Shown piece by piece: positions 54,435 through 64,000 of a stretch of 64,000 nt of DNA (position 1 is its first letter; each line of letters begins with the position of its first letter). The notes under the pieces were generated by a model. The model saw only the letters and a list, made by a program, of their open reading frames with translations, was not told the DNA's origin and made no database searches. Both the position numbers and the translations under genes were made by a program. Location: positions 75,561 through 139,560 of the forward strand of contig RWJK01001623.1 of the NCBI GenBank assembly GCA_004335835.1. The letters are read 5' to 3'. Source of the stretch: Scenedesmus sp. ARA3 (taxonomy: Eukaryota > Chlorophyta > Chlorophyceae > Sphaeropleales > Scenedesmaceae).

Positions 54435-55803
54435 CTGCAAGTGAAGGCGGCAGCAGCAGCAGCAGCAGCAGCAGATGCCATGCAGCAGGGCAGACATGAT
54501 GAGGATTTATGAAAGACACTGTTGCAGATATTACTGCATGAGGCGCAACACAAAAATGGGGTGGGTGAATGTTTGCGCAGGGAGGGGGAATGTTTGCGCA
54601 TAGCGGCTGTGCAACAACTCGAATGCAGCTAGTGTGGCGTGCTGACCTTTGTAACGCTACCGCTGCTGCTGCAGCTGCTGCAACACGAGTGAAGTGCCCA
54701 CTGTGCTATCGTCAATGCTGCTGCTACTGCCACCACCACCACTGCTGCTGCTGCTGCTGCTGCTGCGCCCCACCTGAGGTCGTGCGGCCTGCCCTGGAAG
54801 CGCAGCAGCTGCGCGTGCTTGCACTCCTCGCAGTGCAGCTGCTCCCAGTCCTGCACCGTCTGCCAGGTCGCCTCGTTCATGGCTGCAGCAGGAAACGAAA
54901 CCCCCAGCAACACAGGGAATATTGTAAAAGACAAATATGGCAACTACGTACTAGAGATCCTGTCCAAGTAAAAGCAAAGTATCGGCAACGCAGTCGTTAG
55001 AATTGGCCAAGGTCCTGACAGCCCCACTGCACAGCCTGACCGCTACTGAACACCAACAAACAGTGCATGCTGCGCATCTGCAGCAAGCTCTCTAGCTCTG
55101 CAGCAACAACAGGACACACATGCTGCTGTTCGCCGCCTCCCCTGCCTCACCGTTGTGTGCGCGCACGACGGCGTCCATCTGCTCCTCTGCCACGTCATCA
55201 CCCTTGCCCTTGCGCCGCAGCGCTGCAGTACACGGGTGTCACCACCACCGGCGCAGCAGAAGACCAGTCAGGAGACCAATTGTCATCCTGGGAGTTGAGA
55301 AGAAATCATGGGCTGCTATATGCAGCCAGCAATGCTGGCGGTTTGCGTCAGCACTCACATGCTGTGAGGCTGGTGCGACTGCTGAGCTGTGGAGATGCGG
55401 AGAACTCACCGTTGAAGAACATCTGCGGTGATGGGTACAGCCAGGTGGCGTCTGTGCCACCCTTTGGGATGGTTGACTGTATCCTCTCAGTGGACAGCAG
55501 CTTGCGTTGACCAGGGCATGGCTGCTGGTTGGCTTCTAGAGGCATGTTGTTTTTGGGGTCCAGAAGGTCTGTACCCTGCAGTGCTGATAGCGGGCTGGGG
55601 CATGCCTGCTGCGCGGCTGGGTCGTTTATACGCTGCGAGTAGACGTTGTAGATGGCTGGATTGCGGTAGTTCTCGGGAACAGGGCAGCGCGACTCTGCTG
55701 CTGCTGCTACCCCCTGCTGCTGCACTACAGGCGGTCCATCTGTGCTGCTGATTACGACTGATTGACTACTTAAACTCGTTTCCTTGCTGGCAGATGCGCC
55801 CAT
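54128..55803 (-). CDS. HCCS: Holocytochrome c synthase (cytochrome c heme lyase)
   Basis: Four exons give 293 residues: 55803-55410, 55222-55151, 54882-54774, 54434-54128. The start [10 protein letters not shown] is followed by the heme-regulatory-type [50 protein letters not shown] (split here for length), [20 protein letters not shown], then [20 protein letters not shown] and [14 protein letters not shown], all hallmark blocks of the family. The enzyme sits in the mitochondrial intermembrane space and attaches heme covalently to the CxxCH motif of apocytochrome c (System III). The C-terminal [10 protein letters not shown] tail is longer and more Ser/Ala-rich than in animal enzymes, and is the segment amplified downstream. 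Confidence 0.95.
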
Positions 55804-56692
55804 GCTGGCAGGCTAGCGAGTGAGTAGTGCTTGTAGTAGCGTGTCAATTGTTGGCTGCTCAGTTTGTGGCACAAGTCTTGACGAGCTACAGAGAAATCCC
55901 AAGTCGTAATCGAAGCGCATGTGCCAGAAGCGCAACCTGCTGGCACATTTTCCATCCGATTACTAGCCCCAACCCCGATGACAGTCTTTGACACATGACA
56001 CATGACAGATGGCAAGACCCAGACGTGACTGGCGAGCAGCTGTGCGGCATGCAGGACTGTCCCGAAGCATGTCTAGCATGATGACGTCGCTTGCTTGTCA
56101 GACCGGCTCCTTTTCACCTGCCCTGACCAGCTGGCCTCAGATTCACTTCTGCTGGATGTGCATTTGCAGTGTGCAGAGCAGGAGTGCTGCATGGCACCCA
56201 GTGGGTCTGACTGGTTGACAGATCTCACACTCAAGTGAAAACTAACAATCGCTTCTGACAGCATCAGATGATCCGTAACCAGCAGGGGCTATAAAATCAT
56301 TACCAGCACCTGAACCTGGTGGCAGGTCCTCAACAGCATACCAACGTGTGCATAGACAACTGCCTAGTTTCAAACACAAGCCACAAAGCGTTGCACGCCA
56401 GCAGTTTGGCACAACACAAACATCCCACTAGACCCGGGACAAGATGCAAGCACACGCACACCCACATATGCCTGAAACACACCCACATCACACACGCAGC
56501 CTACCTACCCAACCCCGCTAGCCCCTGCGAAGTCCCTTTCCCATGCCCCGCAACTGACCCGAACAGCAATGCCAGCACACCACTGCCGCTTCAGCACCAC
56601 AAGGTGAAACCGCTTGGCAACAGAACCCTGCATCAGCCATAATGTTAGAACCTTGGCTGTGGCACCACACCACGGCTCCGCATCCAGCCACT
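55804..56692. promoter_or_regulatory. Synthase promoter and eIF3a 3' flank
   Basis: An 889-base gap between two minus-strand genes in tandem. It should hold the eIF3a 3' UTR and the synthase promoter. No exon or RNA gene is seen. Confidence 0.5.
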
Positions 56693-59600
56693 CTACCACT
56701 TGCTGCCACCGCCGCCGGCAGCACCGCGCCTGCTGGGTGGCACGTAGCCGCCACCGCCGCTGCGTGGAGGCTCATCCCGGTCCCTGCGCTCTTCCCGCCG
56801 CTCCTCACTGCGCTGAGCAGCAGCAGCAGCGCCCGGCTCCTCACCACCAGCCTGCCCCCGCCTGAAGGCAGGCACAAACTTGCCACCGCCGCTGCTGCTG
56901 CCGCCGGCTGCTGCAGCAGGCGCAGCGCCGTCCCTGCGGCCCCACCTATCCTCCTCTGCTGCTGCTGGCCGCGGTGCTGCTGCTGCTGCTGCAGGGCGCT
57001 CGCTGCGCCAGTCAGCCGCCGGCGCTGCCGATGCTGCTGCTGCTGGTGCGCCGCCGCCTGCTGCTGCTGGTGCGCCGCCGCCTGCTGCTGCTGCTTCTGC
57101 CTCCATCTTCTTGCGCAGCGCAGGAGGAATGAACCTGTTGCCGCCGCCGCCGTCGCCTGCTGCTGCTGCTGCAGGTGCTGCTGGGGCTGTGCGGCCAGCC
57201 AGGATTGCTTCCTTCTCCTCCTTGAGCTTGCGCTCGATCTCCTCCTCGCGTGCGCGCTGCTTGGCTGCTGCCTCCTCTGCCTTGCGGCGCTGCTCCTCGC
57301 GCTCGGCCTTCTTGCGCTCCTCCTCTGCTGCACGGCGCTGCTCCTCAATCTCAGCGATCTGCAGGCAAAGGTGTGCATACGTATGTTGGTGACACAGTGC
57401 GAGATTGCCAGAGATGCGAAGACTTGCACAAGAACCAACGCCATTGAGCACTATGCGCAACAAGAGGGCCAGTGCAGGGTGTGCGTGCGTGACAGGAAAG
57501 CTCACATGACTCATGCCAGCCGCTTCTGACTTGCACATGTCCAAATACGGGACATGCGCCAGTCAGTAGCGGCTGGCATGAGTTTTTTTACCCAACCCCA
57601 CGTTTTCGAGCTGAAGAAGGTTGCACTACCATTACATTCTGCAGAATTGATTGCTTCTTCTTGATGTTTGTACGCAGTCTTTGGTTCTGAACCTCAATGC
57701 CGCATCTGTTGTAGACAACCAGTGCAGCCGCTACCTGCCCTGCGCCACGGCCCCACCTCCGCCTCCACCTGTGCCCTGCGCTTGGCAAACTCCTGGCGGC
57801 GGTCGATCTGATCAAACATCTGTATAAATATAGCAACCAACAGCTGCTATATCCATTTATCTCGCCGCCTCACCTTGGCCTCCACCTACGCCCTGCTGCG
57901 CTTGACAAATTCCTGGCGACGGTCTGATCGAATACTTCAAACATGAAACCGACAACTGCTCAAACAAACTTCATAGCTTTCCCGCCTCACCTTGGCCTCC
58001 ACCTGCGCGCGGCTGCGCTTGACAAACTCCTGGCGGCGGTCGATCTCGCGCTTGACCTTGCGCGCCGCGCGCCGCTCCGCCAGCAGCCGCTCGCGCTGCT
58101 TGCGCAGGCCCTCAAACTCCTCAGCACGGCGACTGATGATCAGCGCGGCAAACGAGCTCTTGTCCTCGCCCATGCGCACCAGCCTGCAGGAGCAGCAGAG
58201 TATCCGCAAATTGGAAACTATGTCAACACATGCAAACATACATTGCCAAATGCAGACGCTGAGCAATGCCCTCAAACTTTCCGCCTGGCGGGAAGTGAGC
58301 AGCGCGGCAAAGGAGGGCTTGTCCTCGCCCATGCGCACCAGCCTGCAACGGGAGAGATGCAGGGGCAGCGGCAAGCAACACAGGGGTTACAAGAAGACAC
58401 GCATCATGAGAGCTGAGTATTGCCTTGGGATATCTTGGTTTGCAGCATCCAGAAGAGCCCCTACACACCCACACAGGATTGTAGTGGTATGTGCAGCATC
58501 ATGCGGATACGCAGTCCCTGGCACACGCAACAGCAGACCAACAGCAGCAACCTGCAGCACACCACACTGCACACACTGGCGACATGTCGCGAGCCGCCAC
58601 TGCTCAAACACATAAAGAAAGAAGCCGCTGCAAGAATTGGAAGATGGAGCCTCACCGCTGCTTCTCCTGGATGTCCACCTCCCAGGCCAGCCGGTGCGCC
58701 TCAGCCTGCTGCTGCTGCTGCTGCTCGTGGAAGGCCTTGTCGTCCTGCAGGCGGGCCTGGTAGGCGGCCTCCAGCAGGGGGGCCTCCTCCTCACGCCTTG
58801 CACGCTCCAGGTGGTCCATGTTCTTGGCCAGGCGCGCCAGCTTGCGCTCAAGCTCCTGTGAAGAGAATCACAGCACACAATGATGGCAAAGTGTCATTTG
58901 ATGGTGGTGACAATGGTCCATGTTCTTGGCCAGGCGCGCCAGCTTGCGCTCCACCTCGTTTGTAAAACAAGCCACATGCACACAGCACGTAGAGCCCATC
59001 AACACCAAATCAATGCGCAGGCCGTCGTTGTGCGTACTCCTGCATCCAGGGGTAAGGTAGCCTACTTCAACGCACGCGGCATTAAGCGGGGCTGCTGCAA
59101 TTGTTGCTGGTGCTGCTGCTGACGATTGCCACGTACAGCTCCAAACACTAAGTGTTCATAACCTGCTGCTCCTCAGCTGCCCAGCACCATCCAGCGCATC
59201 GCCGCACCTGTGCCTCCTTGAGCCGCTCGCTGAGTGCCTCCTGCATGAGCGCCTTGCGGTCCAGCTTGTCGCCGTCCTTCACCTGCGGGTGGGCAGGCAG
59301 CAGCAGCAGCACGCAGCAGAGGCAGCAGCAGCACCAACACAGGTACGGTCAGTATGGAACATGCCAGCATGCCAACATGCACACGCACTATACAAGCAGC
59401 TCAAGCAGATACTGTAAGGGTGGGCAGCAGCTGGCAGCAGCATCTCAACACCTTGGCACTGCGCAGAGGCACCCTATTTTTTACAAACACCACAAAAGAA
59501 GCCGGCTCACCAGCGCGCCGGCCTTGCCCTTGCGCCGCGTCTGCTCCAGCAGCTGCCGCGCCTCCTCCATCTCCTGCTCCTCCAGCTCGCGCTCCAGCCG

Positions 59601-62600
59601 CTCCTTCTCACGCCGCGCAGCCTCCTCGCGGCGCCGCCGCTCCTCCAGCATCTCCTGCTCGCGCGCCGCCGCCACGCGCTTGCGCTCCTCCTCGCGCTCC
59701 GCCTCCATCATGGCGGCCTCGGCCTGCTCCTTGCGCTTCTCAATGACCTGCAACACATACAGTTTAATGTTGAGATTATGATAGTAATTTATATTATGTT
59801 TGAGATGTTTAAATTCAGCAGGATGGTGCATACGCAGCAGCAGGCATGCTGCTGCGCAAGCATGACATGTCGTCCTTCTGCTGCTAGCTGTTCGCTAGCA
59901 CCCCAAAACAGTGCTAGCACCCAAACAGGCGCACCTGCTTGCGCGCCAGCAGCCTGCTGTGCTCCTTGGAGATGTTCTCGCGGCACAGCGCCAGCACGGC
60001 CGCGCGCTGCTGCTCCGCGGCGGGTGCCGGGGCCGGGTCAGTCATGGCTGCAGCCTTGGCCAGGCGCTTGGCCAGCAGCGAGAGGTGGCTGCGCACCTTG
60101 TCGCTCTCAAGCTGCTGGCTGCCAAAGTGCAGCGTGCCGTTGCGGTGGTCCACGCGCATCTGCGGCAGTAGAGACAGGGTGGACAGGCACGAAGCAAGGC
60201 AGTGAGTCGATGTGATGAGCACACAGCTGCTGGCTATCGAAGTGCAACATGCCGTTGCGGTGGTGCACGGCATCCGCAGCCATGTGAAACGCACGCAGGG
60301 TGGGCACGAGGCGATGCACGGCAACAGGGTGCGCGCGCGCACACTTGTGTACCACATTACTGTTGCATCCCCTGGTTTAGATACACTTGCATGCCCTCTC
60401 ACCTGCAGGTAGTCGTACTTGACTGCATCCACCACCACCGCCTCCACGTCCCCAAAGGGCATGAAGGGCACCAGCTTGGCCAGCTCGGCGATGTTCATGG
60501 TGCTGTACACCTCGCTCAGCTGCTTCAGCGCGCGCAGCACGGCGGCGCGCTTGAGGCTGGCCACGTACTGCGCCATGGCCAGGTCCTTCACGGGGGAGGC
60601 GGCGCTCATGGGGCTGGAGATGGCCTGCGGGAGGGGGATCGGCATACAGGGCAATGGGTTGGCTTCTGGGCTTTTGAATTGGGGTTGAATGGAGGGTACT
60701 GCAACATGGCCAGGTCCTTGCTGATTGCACGCAAACAGCTAGCCCGGGCCAAGAAGCCGACTGTTCCAACAAGCACGCTGCCACAGAAACACACCTCAAG
60801 GCCTGGCAGCTACACAGCAAGCAGCCATGCACCAGCAACTGGGCTGCTTCAAGAAAGAGTTCACCAGCACACCCACCTCCAGGCTCGCCAGCAGCGGGTC
60901 CAGCTTCTTGCACAACAAGCAACCATGCGCAGGCGCTAAGCAACAAGCACAGCCATGCGCAGCTGCTAGGCATACTGTTACATACGGTTACATGACACCC
61001 ACCTCCAGGCTCGCCAGCAGCGGGTCCAGCTTCTTGCACAGCTCCAGCGGGTTGAACTCGCTGGTCAGCAGCTCGTAGGCGGACCGCACCTCAGGCGGCA
61101 CCAGCGCCAGCAGGTTCATGCTGTTGATGCTGCTCACCAGCGCGCTGCGCGTCAGGATGGAGCGGAAGTCCACGCGCTTGTCCTGCAAGCGGCAGCACAG
61201 CAACAAAAGGTGGGCAGGAAAGAGTGGTCAGTTAGTATAAGATCCAACCATCAGTGAAAACAATCGCTGCGCTGAGGCCCACAGTGCTGGCCATGCGGAT
61301 GTGCTGCTTATGGCATAGTCATGCTCCCCTCATCTGTCAAGCGGCAGTCGCAACCCCAAATCACCACGCTGAAACCCAGGGTGTTGGCCACCCACATCCA
61401 CTGCTGCTGAGCTCACAAAGCACTGTACAACATGTGTTGTGCACTCACCATAACACTCTGCTGCAGCACCACCCACCACGCTGAAGCCCACGCCACACAC
61501 ATCCACTGCTGCTGAGCTCACAAAGTATTGGCAATACTTTGTGCATTCACTATACACTCTGCTGCAGCCGCACCCACCACGGAGAAGCCCAGGATGTTGG
61601 CCATGCGGATGGTGCGCTCCTTCTCCTGCTCGTGGCTGGGCTCGTCCACGCGCCCAAACAGCTGCCGCTCGTACGGCAGGATGCTCAGCGTGGCCAGCAC
61701 CACGCTGGTTGCCATCATCTGCGTTACAACAATGACAAAAATGACAATAAGGCAAATTCGTATGAATCCTTGATTTCAAGAACCAAGGCGAGGGCATTGT
61801 TACGTAGTGTCAAGCTATGCTGGCCCAGGAGAAACCTGCTGATGTTTCCTGATGCTCCCAAGTGGGCTGTTCATGCAGGCACAGCAATGCAACGGCACGT
61901 CGTCAAGCGATGGACGTACCTGCGTGTCGCTGGAGGTCAGGTTCTTGTTGAAGGAGCGGGAGAAGTTGAAGAGCTTCAGCCAGGCGTAGGCGTGGTACAG
62001 GTAGGACTGGCTGACCGCAAAGATCTGCGTGAGGCGGCTGCGGGGAGGTATGGATAGCGAGGGAGGTGGTGCGCAGAAAGTGGCAGGCAGGCGGAGGAAA
62101 GTCAACATGAGCAAAGGGTTATGGGATGTGCTGGGCGGAAAGGGATAAGCATGGTGCAGCACCTGCATCGGTGTTCAAGGACCACAGCTGCCGGTGGGTG
62201 CTGGAACCGCAACGTTGCAGCAATCCTTCTGCTGTTGAATTCAAGTGCTCGCCCACATGCCAGCACTTCACAGCTGCTTCGGCTAGCGCTGCCAAGACAA
62301 TCCATCCATCAATCAGCACAGCGTCCGCCGATAGGAAGCATTGCTTTTTGTCCACCCGCCGCACACACCTGTAGTAGGTGGCCATCATCTGCTGCTTGGG
62401 CTGGCGCTTGCCCAGCGCGATGAGCGCCTGGATGTCCTCCACGCTGCGGAAGGCCTCCGCCCACATGCCCAGCTCGCACGCCGTTTTCAGCTGCTCAAAG
62501 CGCGTCTCCAGGAACAGGTTGAGGCTCTCCGGCTGCGTGATGTCGCGCTGCTCGCGGTACCTGGAACACATATTGGCAGAGGCAGCAGCAGCAGCAGGGA

Positions 62601-64000
62601 GGCAGCAGTAGGTTAGCATGCATGCAAGGAACAGATTGAGCGACTCGGGCTGCGTGATGTCGCGCTGCTCGCGGTACCTGCGGAGCGGCAGCAGCAGCAG
62701 CAGCAGCAGCAGGTCAGCATGCAGGCAAGAAACAACTTGAGCGACCAGGGCTGCGTGAACTCGCGCTGCTCGCAGTACATAAAACCGCCGGCTACGTGCC
62801 TGCCCCTCAACCCAACACCCAACAGCACGCCCGCTTGTCAGCGCGCCTCCAACCTCAAAACACCTAAACCAGCGACACTTGTTCAACAAAGCTCACTTGT
62901 TCATGTTGGCCAGGTGCTGGCGCAGGATGTCGCACAGGCGCCTGAACTCCGCATTGCGCTTGTAGGTGAGGCAGAAGCCGAAGGCCCGCACCGCCGTCAT
63001 CGCGTACAGCGCCTCCAGCTTGGGGTTGGTGCGCAGGATCTCCAGCACGCTGCGGTAGCTCTCCCACAGGAAGCGGAACCAGGGCGTGACCAGCTCGCGG
63101 TCGGTGCGGTCCTGCGAGCAGCAGTGGCAAGAAAGCAAGCAGGAATGGTTGGTTTGGTATGCAGGAAACAGGGCGTGACCAGCTCGCGGTCGGTGGCTTC
63201 TGTGAGCAGCAGTGTCTAGAAAGCAAGCAGGCATGTCTGTTTGGTATGCAGAAGCCAGCGTGTGACCAGCTCGCGGTCGGTGCGGTCCTGCGGGTGATAA
63301 CGGGTGCGTGATGGAATGGCAGCCATGCAGGTAATGTTGATTGTGTTGCAAGTAGTGTTGCGCACATGCCGGGACACGAGAGGAGGGGAGCTGGTGGAAC
63401 CTGCTGTGAACCCTGCTAGATCATACCAATAGCTGCTGCTGTGCAAGGCTTTTAGCATGGCATTGCGCAGCGCAGTGCCTGCTGCAATCGGTTGTGCCTG
63501 ACTCTATGCAACTGCAGCTGCGATGCCAGGTTCAATGCCACAGGCTTGCCTGCTGCAGGTGATTGAACAACCACAGCTCAGCCGGCATGCCTGTAGCATC
63601 CAACCACAGCATACATTGCACAATCAGCTTCCCTGCGCAGTGCTGCAGTGCACATGCACCAACTGCAAAAGCTGCGAGTCACATCAGAACCGCGGTCTGC
63701 TGCGGACACACCCAGAGCCGCTGCACGAGTGACCTGTACCGCAGTAGTGCAAACACTGCAGCTGCAGCTGCTGCCACCGCACCCAACTCCCTGCTTTCTG
63801 CCGATGCTGCATCCATTGCTGCTGTGCGCACTGCCACTGTGTGCCGGCTGTGGCTGCTACTGCCGCCGCATTGCCGCCTCATTGCTGCTGAGCGCACTGC
63901 CGGTGTGTGCCTGCTGCGGCTGCCGCCCCAATGCCGCTGCTGCCGCTGCCGCTGCTCGGGTGGCTGCTGCTGCTGCTGCCGCCGCACCTTGGACTTGTCG
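56693..64000 (-). CDS. EIF3A: Translation initiation factor eIF3 subunit a (N-terminus outside window)
   Basis: Thirteen exons on the minus strand code 891 residues: 64000-63988 (partial), 63111-62897, 62560-62369, 62037-61920, 61718-61578, 61182-61003, 60624-60403, 60159-59935, 59747-59511, 59282-59208, 58855-58656, 58183-57991, 57358-56693. The reading starts [20 protein letters not shown] and goes through the helical PCI region ([56 protein letters not shown]). A long charged coiled coil ([20 protein letters not shown]) and an Ala/Gly/Arg-rich tail with FIPPALRKK and a GGSKW end follow. eIF3a is the scaffold of eIF3 on the 40S subunit. The animal decapeptide repeat is absent. The first about 100 codons lie to the right. 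Almost every exon has a neighbouring ghost copy. Confidence 0.96.
57735..58035 (-). repeat. Tandem copies of the eIF3a exon 12 end
   Basis: The real end (57991, [16 protein letters not shown] plus donor) is followed by copies near 57935-57867 and 57815-57745, at about 110-125-base spacing. The first copy has a TAG in place of the Gln codon region, so it cannot code. Confidence 0.9.
58140..58352 (-). repeat. Copy of the eIF3a exon 12 start in the preceding intron
   Basis: 58343-58260 repeats the acceptor region and [14 protein letters not shown] block of exon 12 (58183). A frame-breaking change follows. Confidence 0.88.
58805..58960 (-). repeat. Copy of the eIF3a exon 11 start
   Basis: 58955-58911 repeats the [13 protein letters not shown] coding block of exon 11 (real start 58855), about 100 bases upstream in the intron. 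Confidence 0.88.
60110..60285 (-). repeat. Copy of the eIF3a exon 8 start
   Basis: 60280-60226 repeats the acceptor and first about 50 bases of exon 8 (real start 60159), at a period of about 115. Confidence 0.88.
60560..60735 (-). repeat. Short copy of an eIF3a exon 7 segment
   Basis: 60730-60700 repeats about 30 bases coding KDLAM-QY from exon 7 (60600-60567) in the intron before it. Confidence 0.6.
60868..61048 (-). repeat. Copy of the eIF3a exon 6 end
   Basis: 60917-60871 repeats LDPLLASLE plus the GTGGGTG donor (real end 61003). The copy is near-perfect over about 45 bases at a period of about 131. Confidence 0.92.
61355..61600 (-). repeat. Two copies of the eIF3a exon 5 end
   Basis: The exon 5 end and donor (61578) recur at about 61500-61465 and 61395-61355. 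A second repeated block (CACTGCTGCTGAGCTCACAA, 61398 and 61503) confirms a tandem unit of about 105 bases. Confidence 0.85.
62505..62790 (-). repeat. Two copies of the eIF3a exon 3 start
   Basis: The [17 protein letters not shown] block with its acceptor (real start 62560) recurs at about 62680-62629 and 62786-62731, roughly 118 and 102 bases apart. The second copy is more diverged. Confidence 0.92.
63078..63300 (-). repeat. Two copies of the eIF3a exon 2 start
   Basis: The DRTDRELVT block (real start 63111) recurs at about 63208-63170 and 63292-63255. The farther copy keeps the exact acceptor and first nine codons. Confidence 0.92.

Overview
The window is nuclear DNA of a green alga (Chlorophyta, probably Chlorophyceae). 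The genes are split by many short GT-AG introns, nearly all ending in TGCAG. CAG/CTG triplets are abundant. The gene set combines plastid functions (oxygen-evolving protein PsbQ, a lumenal FKBP, a plant-type MurE-like protein), a plant-type B-class cyclin-dependent kinase, and genes usually found in ciliated lineages (a CDKL5-type kinase and a probable androglobin). The holocytochrome c synthase (System III) also fits chlorophytes. No single marker here fixes the genus.

Layout from left to right: a probable androglobin 5' end (minus, runs off the left edge); MurE-like protein (plus, 916-6915); a possible 47-residue membrane protein (minus, 8697-9129); prohibitin-1 (plus, 9486-12532); cytochrome P450 (plus, 12965-17384); PsbQ (minus, 19563-21681); CDKB (plus, 23056-25581); GT31 glycosyltransferase (plus, 26504-28901); CDKL5-like kinase (plus, 29518-33916); a secreted protein of unknown family (plus, 35619-38842); thylakoid-lumen FKBP isomerase (minus, 40932 to about 43695); UTP4/cirhin (plus, 44193-48420); GNAT-like protein (minus, 50310-51798); holocytochrome c synthase (minus, 54128-55803); eIF3a (minus, 56693 to beyond the right edge). 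Exon joins were made by hand from splice motifs, reading phase and family similarity. The summed coding lengths of the complete models are multiples of three.

The most unusual feature is a repeated pattern. At about twenty exon edges, a segment spanning the end of an exon and the adjoining intron or flank is tandemly copied one to three times. The usual period is 80-150 bases, often 110-130. The copies carry the splice site with them, so they look like partial ghost exons. Most have decayed through stops or frameshifts. Two are still in frame and could be spliced: a 75-base cassette in UTP4 and an alternative last exon of the MurE-like gene. The pattern is heavy in eIF3a, UTP4, the P450, prohibitin, the synthase and FKBP. 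I did not see it in PsbQ, CDKB, GT31, the CDKL5-like gene or the secreted-protein gene. It looks like a locus-selective tandem-duplication process acting on exon-intron junctions, which could feed alternative splicing or intron gain.

The genes are ordinary single-copy housekeeping, organellar and ciliary genes with no operon-like logic. There are divergent promoters (androglobin/MurE-like, PsbQ/CDKB, FKBP/UTP4) and convergent 3' ends (P450/PsbQ, secreted protein/FKBP, UTP4/GNAT).
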